From Anabaena cylindrica PCC 7122 (GTDB taxonomy: Bacteria; Cyanobacteriota; Cyanobacteriia; Cyanobacteriales; Nostocaceae), in the NCBI RefSeq assembly GCF_000317695.1, contig NC_019771.1, forward strand, positions 3,414,001 through 3,478,000: 64,000 nucleotides of DNA. The letters run 5' to 3'. Below the pieces are notes generated by a model. It was not told the origin of the DNA, did not search any database, and saw only the letters and a list, made by a program, of their open reading frames with translations. Positions 34,164 through 41,723 of the stretch are shown piece after piece. The translations under genes were made by a program, and so were the position numbers. Within the stretch, counting starts at the first letter, position 1, and each line of letters begins with the position of its first letter.

Positions 34164-34790
34164 ATGATAAAATTTAGACACAAAGAGATTTTCAACTCTG
34201 TCACCTGTCACCTGTCACCTGTCACCTTTTGTAGCTGGTGGTTAGTAGCCTGTAGTTATTTGCTATTCGTTTCTCCTGCATTTTCCAAAACTCTCACTCC
34301 CAAAACTGCCAACCCAGAAATAGGTAATTCTTGTTCAGAGCAAAGTTTAGAAACTTTAACTACACAATTACTGTTAGATTTACCTAGCTACGCCAACCGT
34401 GTCGCCCAACGCTCTCGTCGTCTGAGTCGCAGTGTTGATATTTTCCCTTATGTATTGGTAGCTGGTAAACCGGAGTTTCAAGCTTTACCTTTAAATCCTG
34501 GCATTGATACCGCAAATAAATATGAATCAGAGGGAGTAGAACAAGTTTTCTTTACTACCTTTGAAAGACAGTATTTAAATAAAAAAGCTGTAGAATTACA
34601 ACAATTTCACTGGTTGTTTTTGACAAAAACTAAAAATGGTTGGAATGTAGTCATGATGTTTAGTCGTACTGGTGAATATCCAGTTAAACCACCTGTTGCA
34701 CCAGCGAAAGATAGTAGTAGTGGTGCGATCGCACAAGGTGTTAAACTTTGGTTACGGGATTGTCAAGCAGGAAGTGTGCGAAGGCGATAG
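34164..34790 (+). CDS. hypothetical secreted protein
   Basis: A 208-residue protein of unknown function. A hydrophobic region (CSWWLVACSYLLFVSPAFS) at about residues 23-41 looks like a signal peptide, cleaved after AFS. The mature part has two Cys (in NSCSEQ and LRDCQAG), a basic helical segment (ANRVAQRSRRLSR) and a beta-rich core (YVLVAGKPEFQALPL, VEQVFFTTFERQYL, HWLFLTKTKNGWNVVMMFS). It is probably periplasmic. The N-terminal residues VTCHLSPVT are encoded by a tandem CTGTCAC heptamer repeat (about 34199-34227), so the real start may be different or the n-region is repeat-derived. Confidence 0.75.
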   Translation: MIKFRHKEIFNSVTCHLSPVTFCSWWLVACSYLLFVSPAFSKTLTPKTANPEIGNSCSEQSLETLTTQLLLDLPSYANRVAQRSRRLSRSVDIFPYVLVAGKPEFQALPLNPGIDTANKYESEGVEQVFFTTFERQYLNKKAVELQQFHWLFLTKTKNGWNVVMMFSRTGEYPVKPPVAPAKDSSSGAIAQGVKLWLRDCQAGSVRRR

Positions 34791-34927
34791 TTAGAAATAT
34801 AGCGGTATGAACTGGAATGAGATACATCATAGTCCCCTCCTCGCTTGCGGGGAGGGGGTTGGGGTGGGGTTCTTGCATTTCACTCAACCGAAAATCGCTG
34901 TATAATTTTTATAAATATTTAATTTAA

Positions 34928-35719
34928 ATGCCGTATCTAGCTAGAATTTTGCTATATCCAATTAAATCATTGGATGGTATTGAAGTAGAAAAAGCGACGA
35001 TTTTACCCAGTGGCGCACTTCAGAATGACCGCGAATTTGCTATTGTTGACGTACAGGGTAAATTTGTCAATGGTAAACGCCATGCCAAAATACATTTATT
35101 GCGTTCAGAATTTTCTTTAAAAGAGAGAATTATCCACCTCAAATTTCCTGATAGCGACTCACCACAAACTTTTCATCTTGATAGAGAACAGCCAGAACTA
35201 CAAGCAACATTAAGTAATTACTTCGGGTTTGCTGTCAAATTAACCCAAAACACCAACATGGGATTTCCTGATGATACAGACTCACCTGGTGCAACAGTAA
35301 TTAGTACAGCAACATTAACAGAAACAGCTTCTTGGTTTCCTGGTATGAGTGTAGACGAAATGCGTCGTCGGATGCGTGCCAATATTGAAATTGATGGTGT
35401 CCCCGCATTTTGGGAAGATAAGCTGTATACTGCCAGTGGTGAAACCGTATCTTTTATAATAGGAGACGTGCAGTTTTTAGGAATTAACCCCTGTCAACGT
35501 TGCATAGTTCCTACAAGAGATTCTTCTTTAGGTGAAGCTTACCCAAACTTTCAAAAAATATTTGTGCAGAAACGCCAAGAAACTATACCCGCTTGGGTAG
35601 CGGTATCAAGATTTAATCATTTTTATAGATTGAGTGTCAATACAAAAGTAGCTAAATCAGAAGTTGGAAAAACCATAGAAATTGGCAATAATATCGAAAT
35701 ATCATCACAACCGATATAA
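34928..35719 (+). CDS. MOSC domain-containing protein
   Basis: A 263-residue protein with an N-terminal MOSC beta-barrel domain (MPYLARILLYPIKSLDGIEVEKA..., LQNDREFAIVD) and a C-terminal MOSC domain with INPCQRCIVPTRDS (about residues 188-201), the conserved Cys region in proteins related to the C-terminal domain of molybdenum cofactor sulfurase. Such proteins carry sulfur or take part in molybdenum-enzyme chemistry, for instance in mARC-type amidoxime reductases. No redox partner domain is fused. The cysteines are intact. Ahead of it, 34805-34870 holds a GC-rich CCCCTCC/GGGAGGGGG repeat. Confidence 0.9.
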   Translation: MPYLARILLYPIKSLDGIEVEKATILPSGALQNDREFAIVDVQGKFVNGKRHAKIHLLRSEFSLKERIIHLKFPDSDSPQTFHLDREQPELQATLSNYFGFAVKLTQNTNMGFPDDTDSPGATVISTATLTETASWFPGMSVDEMRRRMRANIEIDGVPAFWEDKLYTASGETVSFIIGDVQFLGINPCQRCIVPTRDSSLGEAYPNFQKIFVQKRQETIPAWVAVSRFNHFYRLSVNTKVAKSEVGKTIEIGNNIEISSQPI

Positions 35720-35744
35720 AATCTCAACCTCCTCTTATCTTCCT

Positions 35745-35771
35745 CCTCTTTGCGCCTCTGCGCCTCTGCGT
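35745..35771 (-). repeat. dispersed CGCAGAGGCGCAAAG repeat
   Basis: TTTGCGCCTCTGCGCCTCTGCG, nearly identical to the copy at 18136-18165. It lies just after the MOSC gene. Confidence 0.85.
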
Positions 35772-35877
35772 GAAAAAACTCCTCAACCCCATATCTCATC
35801 ATACTTAGCCCTGACAGTAAAACCTGGATATCCTGATTCATATATAATATAGTAAATTACCAGCAGGAGTAAAAGTT

Positions 35878-36092
35878 ATGACCATGAAAGAACTTATCCA
35901 AGCAGAAATTGACAAAATCCCAGAACAAGAACTTAATGAAGTTTATCAACTAATTAAAGATTTTACAGATAAAAAAATAGCACCAAAAAGGGAATTTTAT
36001 CTCAATTAAAACAGATAAAAATTCAAGGGCCTAGAGACTTTTCCGTGAATTTTGATAAATATTTATACCAGCAAGAATTAGATGAGCAATAA
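35878..36092 (+). pseudogene. VapB-like antitoxin, split by a one-base frameshift
   Basis: ATG 35878 (MTMKELIQAEIDKIPEQEL) reads 43 residues to a TAA at 36007. In the next frame the sequence continues SQLKQIKIQGPRDFSVNFD and ends at TAA 36090-36092, overlapping the toxin ATG at 36082. The second part is the typical C-terminus of this antitoxin family, so the original gene had about 71 codons. The shift maps to the CCAAAAAGGGAA run near 35989-35996, where one missing base would explain it. Either a sequencing or assembly error, a true mutation, or slippage. The N-terminal helical part would still be made. Confidence 0.75.
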
Positions 36093-36486
36093 TCGTTATT
36101 TTTTAGATACCTCATTTATTATTGCCATAATTAATGAAAGAGATCAATATCATCAAACAGCTAATGATTTAGCAAATTATTATGATGATTCATTTTTAGT
36201 CACTTCTGATGCAATTATATTAGAAATAGCTAATGGTTTAAGTCGTAATTATAAACAAGAAGCAACTCAATTAATAGAATATTTGTTAAATGCAGAAACA
36301 GTAGAAATTATCCATGTTACTCCAGAGTTATTTCATCAAGGATTTGATTTGTACAAAAATTTTCAAGATAAAGAATGGGGTTTAGTTGACTGCATTTCTT
36401 TTGTAATTATGAAAAATAAAAATATTACTCATACTTTAAGTTTTGATCATCATTTTCAGCAAGCTAGATTTTCGTTAGTAAAATAG
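36082..36486 (+). CDS. PIN domain ribonuclease toxin (VapC-like)
   Basis: A 134-residue PIN domain protein. All four acidic metal ligands are present: Asp9 (FLDTSF), Glu48 (ILEIANG), Asp103 (GLVDCISF) and Asp122 (SFDHHF). Such toxins cleave RNA (often tRNA or rRNA) when not bound by their antitoxin. The start overlaps the antitoxin stop by 11 bp in the normal coupled layout. With a broken antitoxin, the toxin must be silenced by the truncated partner, by a paralogous antitoxin, or by low expression. Confidence 0.9.
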   Translation: MSNNRYFLDTSFIIAIINERDQYHQTANDLANYYDDSFLVTSDAIILEIANGLSRNYKQEATQLIEYLLNAETVEIIHVTPELFHQGFDLYKNFQDKEWGLVDCISFVIMKNKNITHTLSFDHHFQQARFSLVK

Positions 36487-36535
36487 GGTAGCTTGCTTCC
36501 TGAAGGGTATGAAGTGAAAACCAAGATATTCTTTG

Positions 36536-36580
36536 TCAGAATCAGGATATCCAGGATTTAAGGATTTACAGGATTTTTGT
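36536..36580 (+). repeat. dispersed AGGATTTAAGGATTTACAGGATTT repeat, left copy
   Basis: A repeat reading CAGAATCAGGATATCCAGGATTT...; an inverted, shorter copy lies at about 38149-38183 (CCTTAAATCCTGTAAATCC...). The pair flanks the ISL3 element and would have been about 130 bp apart before it inserted. Confidence 0.6.
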
Positions 36581-36694
36581 TTGAGCTTTAATCTCTTAAA
36601 ATCAAGCATTTTTGAACATTCTGTAAATTATGATTATCAGGTAATTCTATCTTAAATTTCACAATTAATCATCAAATCAATATTTAAAATATGA

Positions 36695-38128
36695 GGCTCT
36701 TCGGTACTTTTTATGCTAAACTATTAAACATAATGCCAACTTAATAAGCATCTAATTCGGAAATTTTCAAAGTTTTTAAATCCATATCCCGAACGTTTTA
36801 TTAGTTTAAGCTTGTTATTAATTCCTTCCACAGTACCACTGGTTGTCCTATTATCAAAGTAGGCTATAATTTCCTGATACCAACGAATAATAGTATTGTT
36901 GCTATTTGGGAAGTATTTTTTAGCTCTCGATAACCACATACCTAATTTGAAAACTCCCGTATACCAATCTTGTGTAGTATTAAAAATTTGCCTAATCTTT
37001 TCTTTAAATTCGTGCATTTCCTTCAAAATAGGCGAGACATTTTTAACTTGAATCAGTTTCTCTAATTGCTCTTGGGTTAACTTATCTTCATTTTTAAGTA
37101 AGGGATATTTACTATTCTTCAATCCAGCTAATATTTCTTCATATTTAGATTTTTCTGTTGTATTTGCTTTCTTGATTAAATCTTCAACTTTCCGTTTTTC
37201 CCTTTTTCTTTGTGTATCTAATTCTTTGTTAATCTGTGTCATTACATGAAATCTATCAGCTACTACTTGAGCATTTGGCATTAATTCTGTTACTAAAGTT
37301 TTATAGCCACTCCACAAATCTATACTGACTTCTTCTATATTTTCTAGAATCTCTGTCCCCCATCCCATAAGGGTTTTCCTGATTATTTCTTGTGTTCGTC
37401 CGCTTAAAATCGCAATTAGTTTGCTCTGATCTAAATCTACTAATACTGCACAGTAATTCCCATGTCCTTTCTTCAAAGCTATTTCATCAATTCCCAGTCT
37501 TTTTAGATTTATAGGTTTTAAATCTGGTAATTCTGATGATGCGTCTTTTAACATTCTTTCTATTTCGTCTTTTGTTACTATACCTTTTGCTGCTACACTA
37601 TGAATGTCGTTTTCTAAAACTTCTTGTATTGTCTTATTTGCAAGGCGATTTGTAAAAGTTCTTTTCTTTTTAACAAAATCTAAATCTTCACTAAATGGTT
37701 TTTTACATTGTTCACATTTAAACTGTCGGCGATTAATTTCTAAAAATATTTCTTTTTCTCCAAAAGGGAGGTCTTTAATAATATGTCTATGATTTTGATG
37801 TAATTTATGGCTGGTTGTGCCACAATATGGGCAGGTAGCAAATGAATTTTCTTGTTCAATTTGTAAAATCATTCCAATTCCGGTATGAAGGCGATGTGAT
37901 ACAACTTTTACACCGCTTAAATCCAGAATTTCTGTTAGAATTTTAATACCTTTTTTGCCAGTCATAACTTTAAGTTTATCTAAAAATAATTTGGATTGCA
38001 TTTATAGTTAATAATAAATGCTCTTTGTATGTCAACCCCTACAATACCTTTAGTCATTTATTGATACATTTTTTAATATTATTTAGTGAGTGTAGCTAAT
38101 AGTTTGGCATAACAACTACCGAAGAACC
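36695..38128 (-). mobile_element. ISL3-family insertion sequence, complete, with 8-bp target duplication
   Basis: The inverted ends begin GGCTCTTCGGTA (36695) and, on the other strand, GGTTCTTCGGTA (ending 38128), with similarity extending about 33 bp (TTATGCTAAACTATTA / TTATGCCAAACTATTA). Perfect direct repeats AAATATGA flank it at 36687-36694 and 38129-38136, the 8-bp duplication expected of ISL3. The transposase is intact and the duplication unmutated, so the insertion is recent and the element could be active. Length is 1434 bp. Confidence 0.93.
36724..38001 (-). CDS. ISL3 family transposase
   Basis: A 425-residue transposase. The N-terminal zinc ribbon is visible as CPYCGTTSHKLH ... FKCEQCKKPF (CxxC pairs at about 58-61 and 95-98). 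It is followed by an HTH (FTNRLANKTIQEVLE) and the DDE catalytic domain: LGIDEIALKKGHGNY (first Asp), SIDLWSGYKTL and VVADRFHVMTQINK (second Asp), and GTVEGINNKLKLIKRSGYGF (Glu). Length and ending match ISL3 (about 400-430). There is no frameshift or stop. Confidence 0.95.
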   Translation of the reverse strand: MQSKLFLDKLKVMTGKKGIKILTEILDLSGVKVVSHRLHTGIGMILQIEQENSFATCPYCGTTSHKLHQNHRHIIKDLPFGEKEIFLEINRRQFKCEQCKKPFSEDLDFVKKKRTFTNRLANKTIQEVLENDIHSVAAKGIVTKDEIERMLKDASSELPDLKPINLKRLGIDEIALKKGHGNYCAVLVDLDQSKLIAILSGRTQEIIRKTLMGWGTEILENIEEVSIDLWSGYKTLVTELMPNAQVVADRFHVMTQINKELDTQRKREKRKVEDLIKKANTTEKSKYEEILAGLKNSKYPLLKNEDKLTQEQLEKLIQVKNVSPILKEMHEFKEKIRQIFNTTQDWYTGVFKLGMWLSRAKKYFPNSNNTIIRWYQEIIAYFDNRTTSGTVEGINNKLKLIKRSGYGFKNFENFRIRCLLSWHYV

Positions 38129-38223
38129 AAATATGATACTTTAAAATAATATCCTTAAATCCTGTAAATCCTAATTCTGACAAATTAGATTCTAGTCCCT
38201 TCAAGCTAGGGAATAAATTCCTA

Positions 38224-38904
38224 TTAGCCATCATTCCGTATCTCATCATACCTAGCTTTTACAGCTTGTATATCCTGCCACATCAACCATTTAGGTGAAC
38301 CTTTTTCTTTAGAAGAGTTACGCAACAAATAAGCGGGGTGGAAAATTGGCATACATAAACGCCCTTCCCATTCCAACCATTGACCGCGAATTTTCGTAAT
38401 TCCCTGCTTACTTCCTGTAATGCCTTTGACAGCAGTTGCACCAGTTAATAAGATAATTTGCGGGTCAACTAAACGAATTTGTTCTAATAAATAAGGTTTA
38501 CAAGCTGCCATTTCATCAGGGGTAGGAACTCGATTTTCTGGTGGGCGGCATTTGTTTATATTACAAATATATACATCATTCTCTGTACTCAATTCTACAG
38601 ATGCCAGGATTTTCTCTAATAATTGACCTGATTTACCCACAAATGGTAAACCGGTTTCGTCTTCGCTTTGCCCTGGTGCTTCTCCAATAATCATAATTTT
38701 GGCTTGGAGATTACCACGTCCTACCACAGCATGAGTGCGATTTTCACCCAACCCACAACGACTGCAATTGTTACAGTGCTGTGCTAAGTCCGTCATACTG
38801 GCATAAGTACCGGACGGAATCGGAATTTTCGCGTCTGTGGGAATCAAATCTTTTTGGTTAAAGCTTGATTCATTAAAGAGACTCAGTTGGGTGTCGCTGC
38901 TCAT
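38224..38904 (-). CDS. uracil-DNA glycosylase, family 4 (Fe-S)
   Basis: A 226-residue uracil-DNA glycosylase that removes uracil from DNA. The four cluster cysteines are seen in CNNCSRCGLG, NKCRPPENR and AACKPYL; the catalytic loop is IGEAPGQSED, and the HPAYLLR segment is the DNA-intercalation/His motif. LPFVGKSGQLLEKIL is the uracil-pocket helix. The N-terminal 40 residues (SLFNESSFNQKDL...) are a variable extension. It is monocistronic. The intergenic stretch behind its start (38905-39140) carries a dispersed repeat also found near 53750 and a heptamer array of ACTCCGA/ACTCCTA type. Confidence 0.93.
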   Translation of the reverse strand: MSSDTQLSLFNESSFNQKDLIPTDAKIPIPSGTYASMTDLAQHCNNCSRCGLGENRTHAVVGRGNLQAKIMIIGEAPGQSEDETGLPFVGKSGQLLEKILASVELSTENDVYICNINKCRPPENRVPTPDEMAACKPYLLEQIRLVDPQIILLTGATAVKGITGSKQGITKIRGQWLEWEGRLCMPIFHPAYLLRNSSKEKGSPKWLMWQDIQAVKARYDEIRNDG

Positions 38905-38999
38905 GAAAATAGAGGTTTTCGCTAGGATATTTCTTTAAAGTAGACGTTTGTTGAATAAAGCAATTTGTTTGAATTCCATTGTATCAAGTAATTGTTGTT

Positions 39000-39080
39000 A
39001 AGGATTCAGAATCCAGAATGTTTGATATAGCAAGCAGGTCTTAACTCTTAACAGAAGAGAAAAATATTCTTCATCCTTCC
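39000..39080 (+). repeat. 75-bp dispersed repeat, copy 1
   Basis: TAAGGATTCAGAATCCAGAA...TTTGATATAGCA...CTCTTAACAGAAGAGAAAAATATTCTTC. Copy 2 is at 53749-53815 in the same orientation, with a few substitutions and a short deletion. The last 20 bases can form a small GAAGA/TCTTC stem. No coding potential. Confidence 0.75.
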
Positions 39081-39140
39081 TTTTTTCTAACTCCGAACTT
39101 CTAACTCCTGACTCCGAACTCCTAACTCCGAACTCCTAAA

Positions 39141-40208
39141 TTACAATGCTTCTGGTGGAGAAATATCCGAGACAACACAAACCCCATTAGTACTAGACTT
39201 AAGACCTGGTTTAAAATTCGCTTCAGTCTTTTGAGTTGATTGGCATAGTGATGAAGATGTAGGAACAATCACTTGAGAATTTTGCACAGTGTCATTGTTT
39301 GTTTGCTGAGAAACTAAAGATAATCCCCCCAAAGCGCTTGCCACAAGGGCTGCGTAGCCTACATATAGATGTATGGGACGGATTTCTACATTTAATTTTC
39401 CAGAGTAATTTTGGGACTGATACCAAGAGGGCAAAACTGATTTTGTCTGATTGGGTATAGGTAAAGTATTAGCTAACATTGTGCCATTTAAACCTAATGC
39501 ATTGCCCATAACGCGGATAAAACCACGAATCAAAACATCTTCCGGTAATGACTCTAAATCAGCATTCTCGACTGCTTGCATCTGATGAACTGATATATGA
39601 GTGTAAATATTAAGTTTTTGCAGAGTCAGACCTTGAAACTCGCGTGCTTGCTTAAGTTGTTGCCCGATTTGACGCAGATTTTCTAACCGCTGTTCTGCGG
39701 CTAGTTGTGCGGCTAGTTCACTTTTGGAAAGTTTTTGATGTTGCCGAAACCATCTGTTTGGTGTTTTGGTTTTGTCTTCTATGGTCTTATTTGCTACTAC
39801 ATCAGGTTGAGATTTAGTTGTAGATGATAAATTACTGGGAGTATTCTCAACCAAACTGGATGTAATAATTTTTGAATTTTGCGGTGAATTACTAGATGGT
39901 TCTAAATCTACATTTGGTAACTCAGTGTTATCTATTTTGGGATGGGTATCTATAACCATCTCATGTTTTTTTGCGAACTGCTTGAATGCTAAACTAATTG
40001 CTTCTCTACCGACAGCCTTGAATAAATTTGTTGCTTGTTCATCGGATGAACCAAGCAATTTCTGTACATTAGCGACAGCAAGGCGATATACTTTACCACG
40101 ATGTAGTTCAGATTCTATCTCTCTGAGTAGCGATCGCAATTCGTCTTTACTAATTTGAACGGTAGAACTACCAGGAATGCTGAAGAAATACGCAGATGCC
40201 ATAGTCAT
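39141..40208 (-). CDS. RodZ-like HTH membrane protein (long form)
   Basis: A 355-residue protein. Residues 1-90 form a helical domain (ISKDELRSLLREIESELHRGKVYRLAVANVQKLLG). A polar linker rich in Ser/Thr/Asn follows (95-165). An HTH of the RodZ/HTH_25 type lies at about 185-250 (LRQIGQQLKQAREFQGLTL...THISVHQMQAVENADLESLPEDVLIRGFIRVMGNALG). One TM segment lies at about 282-302 (HLYVGYAALVASALGGLSLV), then a short tail. RodZ links MreB to the envelope. This protein lacks the C-terminal beta domain present in the divergent neighbour, so a distinct cyanobacterial role is likely. Between it and the next gene is 440 bp of AT-rich DNA. Confidence 0.8.
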   Translation of the reverse strand: MTMASAYFFSIPGSSTVQISKDELRSLLREIESELHRGKVYRLAVANVQKLLGSSDEQATNLFKAVGREAISLAFKQFAKKHEMVIDTHPKIDNTELPNVDLEPSSNSPQNSKIITSSLVENTPSNLSSTTKSQPDVVANKTIEDKTKTPNRWFRQHQKLSKSELAAQLAAEQRLENLRQIGQQLKQAREFQGLTLQKLNIYTHISVHQMQAVENADLESLPEDVLIRGFIRVMGNALGLNGTMLANTLPIPNQTKSVLPSWYQSQNYSGKLNVEIRPIHLYVGYAALVASALGGLSLVSQQTNNDTVQNSQVIVPTSSSLCQSTQKTEANFKPGLKSSTNGVCVVSDISPPEAL

Positions 40209-40648
40209 GATCTAAGTCCCTCCGGGTGCTAGGGGAAACAGTGGTTTGACCTGAGTAATTTCTTCTGTAATTAATTGCGACATCCGGAGTCCTGAGTATC
40301 ATTTTTGATTATTTTTAGCCAAGACTCATAATTATTACTAGCAATATCTTCTTAACAAGCACAAATAGACCAATCATATGAAAAGAACAATGTAACTATT
40401 TCTACTGGTAGCGGCAGATAAATAATCCTTGCAATAGAGGTAATAAGTAATTTTTTTAGTTACAATATATATTCTGTATATTTATTTTTCAATTATCAGA
40501 GTAAGGATAAATACAGTTATACTTTTTAACTGTGTGGGTTCGATATTTTGGGTTGAGAATTTACTTTGAGTACCAAAATGATTGTTAATGAATTTAAACT
40601 ATACATTGAATTTATATACAAATAGTTTACGTATTTACTCCAGAGGTG

Positions 40649-41434
40649 ATGACAGTGACTGTTTTAAATGAGGCACAACAAGAACGGCTAAAAGAAATAA
40701 CTGCCAATTTACGACACATTAGACAAGAAAAATCTATCCGATTAGAAGAAATTGCTGCTCAAACCCATATTCGACTATTTTTTTTACGAGCTTTAGAAGA
40801 ATGGAAATTTGAGGAGTTACCGGAGCCTATTTTTGTACAAGGATTTATTCGTCGCTATGCGGATAATTTAGGACTAGATGGGACTGTGATCGCAAATAGT
40901 TTTCCTATTGATGTTGTACCTCTAGAATTTAATCATTCAACTACAAAATCAAAATTATATATACCACTTTTTGTTCCTTATATTTTTTTATTAATAGCTG
41001 CTTCTGTTGGACTATTTTATTTACTCAAACCTAAACTTTCAGGTACATCATTAGCTAAAACGCAAGACCCCATACTTAGCGTTCAACAGGAAATACTACC
41101 ATCTCCAGGTCAAAGTATTTCTGCACCTCAACCATCTCCGATTATTAAGTCTACTCCTTACGCAACAACACCTTTAACTAGTCAGTCTAACCCTTCTACA
41201 AATGTGGCTATTACTTTGGAACTGAAAGGACTATCGTGGTTGCAAGTAAAAGCTGATGGCAAAACTGCATTTGAGGGAACTTTAAGTAAGGGGGAGAGCA
41301 AAACTTGGACAGCTAAAAAATCTTTGACTATACGCTCTGGTAATGCAGGTGCGGTTTTGGTATCTGTCAATGAAGAACAACCTAAACCATTAGGAAATGA
41401 GGGTCAAGTTAAGGAGGTTACATATACTAATTAA
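40649..41434 (+). CDS. RodZ family cytoskeletal/HTH protein
   Basis: A 261-residue RodZ-like protein. ATG 40649 or the GTG at 40646 may start it; an AGAGG lies upstream. HTH_25 domain at about 10-85 (LKEITANLRHIRQEKSIRLEEIAAQTHIRLFFLRALEE...IFVQGFIRRYADNLG). TM at about 108-128 (FVPYIFLLIAASVGLFYLL). A Pro/Ser-rich linker leads to the periplasmic RodZ C-terminal domain (DUF4115): LELKGLSWLQVKADGKTAFEGTLSKGESKTWTA. This is the normal RodZ layout, so it is the better candidate for MreB-associated shape control. Its stop lies two bases before a 15-unit heptamer array. Confidence 0.85.
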   Translation: MTVTVLNEAQQERLKEITANLRHIRQEKSIRLEEIAAQTHIRLFFLRALEEWKFEELPEPIFVQGFIRRYADNLGLDGTVIANSFPIDVVPLEFNHSTTKSKLYIPLFVPYIFLLIAASVGLFYLLKPKLSGTSLAKTQDPILSVQQEILPSPGQSISAPQPSPIIKSTPYATTPLTSQSNPSTNVAITLELKGLSWLQVKADGKTAFEGTLSKGESKTWTAKKSLTIRSGNAGAVLVSVNEEQPKPLGNEGQVKEVTYTN

Positions 41435-41435
41435 T

Positions 41436-41540
41436 AATTCGTAATTCGTAATTCGTAATTCGTAATTCGTAATTCGTAATTCGTAATTCGTAATTTGTAA
41501 TTCGTAATTTGTAATTTGTAATTCGTAATTTGTAATTTGT
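41436..41540. repeat. STRR heptamer array, 15 units (AATTCGT / AATTTGT)
   Basis: Eight perfect AATTCGT units followed by seven that alternate AATTTGT and AATTCGT (all C-to-T). This is the longest array in the window; 289 bp (41435-41723) between the rodZ-like and gatA genes contain only repeats. A smaller inverse array (TTACGAA, interrupted by ATTATCA) lies at about 41685-41723 next to the gatA stop. Confidence 0.95.
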
Positions 41541-41690
41541 AATTAGGAGTCGCTGATAGCGTAGCGTAAGCTATAAAAGTCTTTTGGTTAGGACTAGGAG
41601 TCAGGAGGAAGAATTAGAAGAATAGTCTTGAATCTGAGTTTTTGGTAGTTTCAACGCTTATTCCTTGCACCTGATTCACCTTTATGAATT

Positions 41691-41723
41691 AATTACGAAT
41701 TACGAATTATCAATTACGAATTA
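41691..41723. repeat. STRR heptamer array, inverse orientation
   Basis: ATTACGAATTACGAATTATC..., three or four imperfect heptamers of the same family as 41436-41540, in opposite orientation, ending at the stop codon of gatA. Confidence 0.85.

Noticed and set aside
35623..35841. 72-codon minus-strand frame after the MOSC gene
   Set aside because: It is antisense to the MOSC 3' end and contains the same repeat peptide (HAEAQRRKEEE).
40520..40560. GGTTCGAT stretch resembling a tRNA T-loop
   Set aside because: No matching acceptor, D-arm or anticodon stem could be folded around it; I found no tRNA gene in the window.
41436..41540. Regular repeats considered as a CRISPR array
   Set aside because: The unit is 7 bp without spacers; this is an STRR microsatellite-like array. 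No CRISPR array or cas gene was seen.
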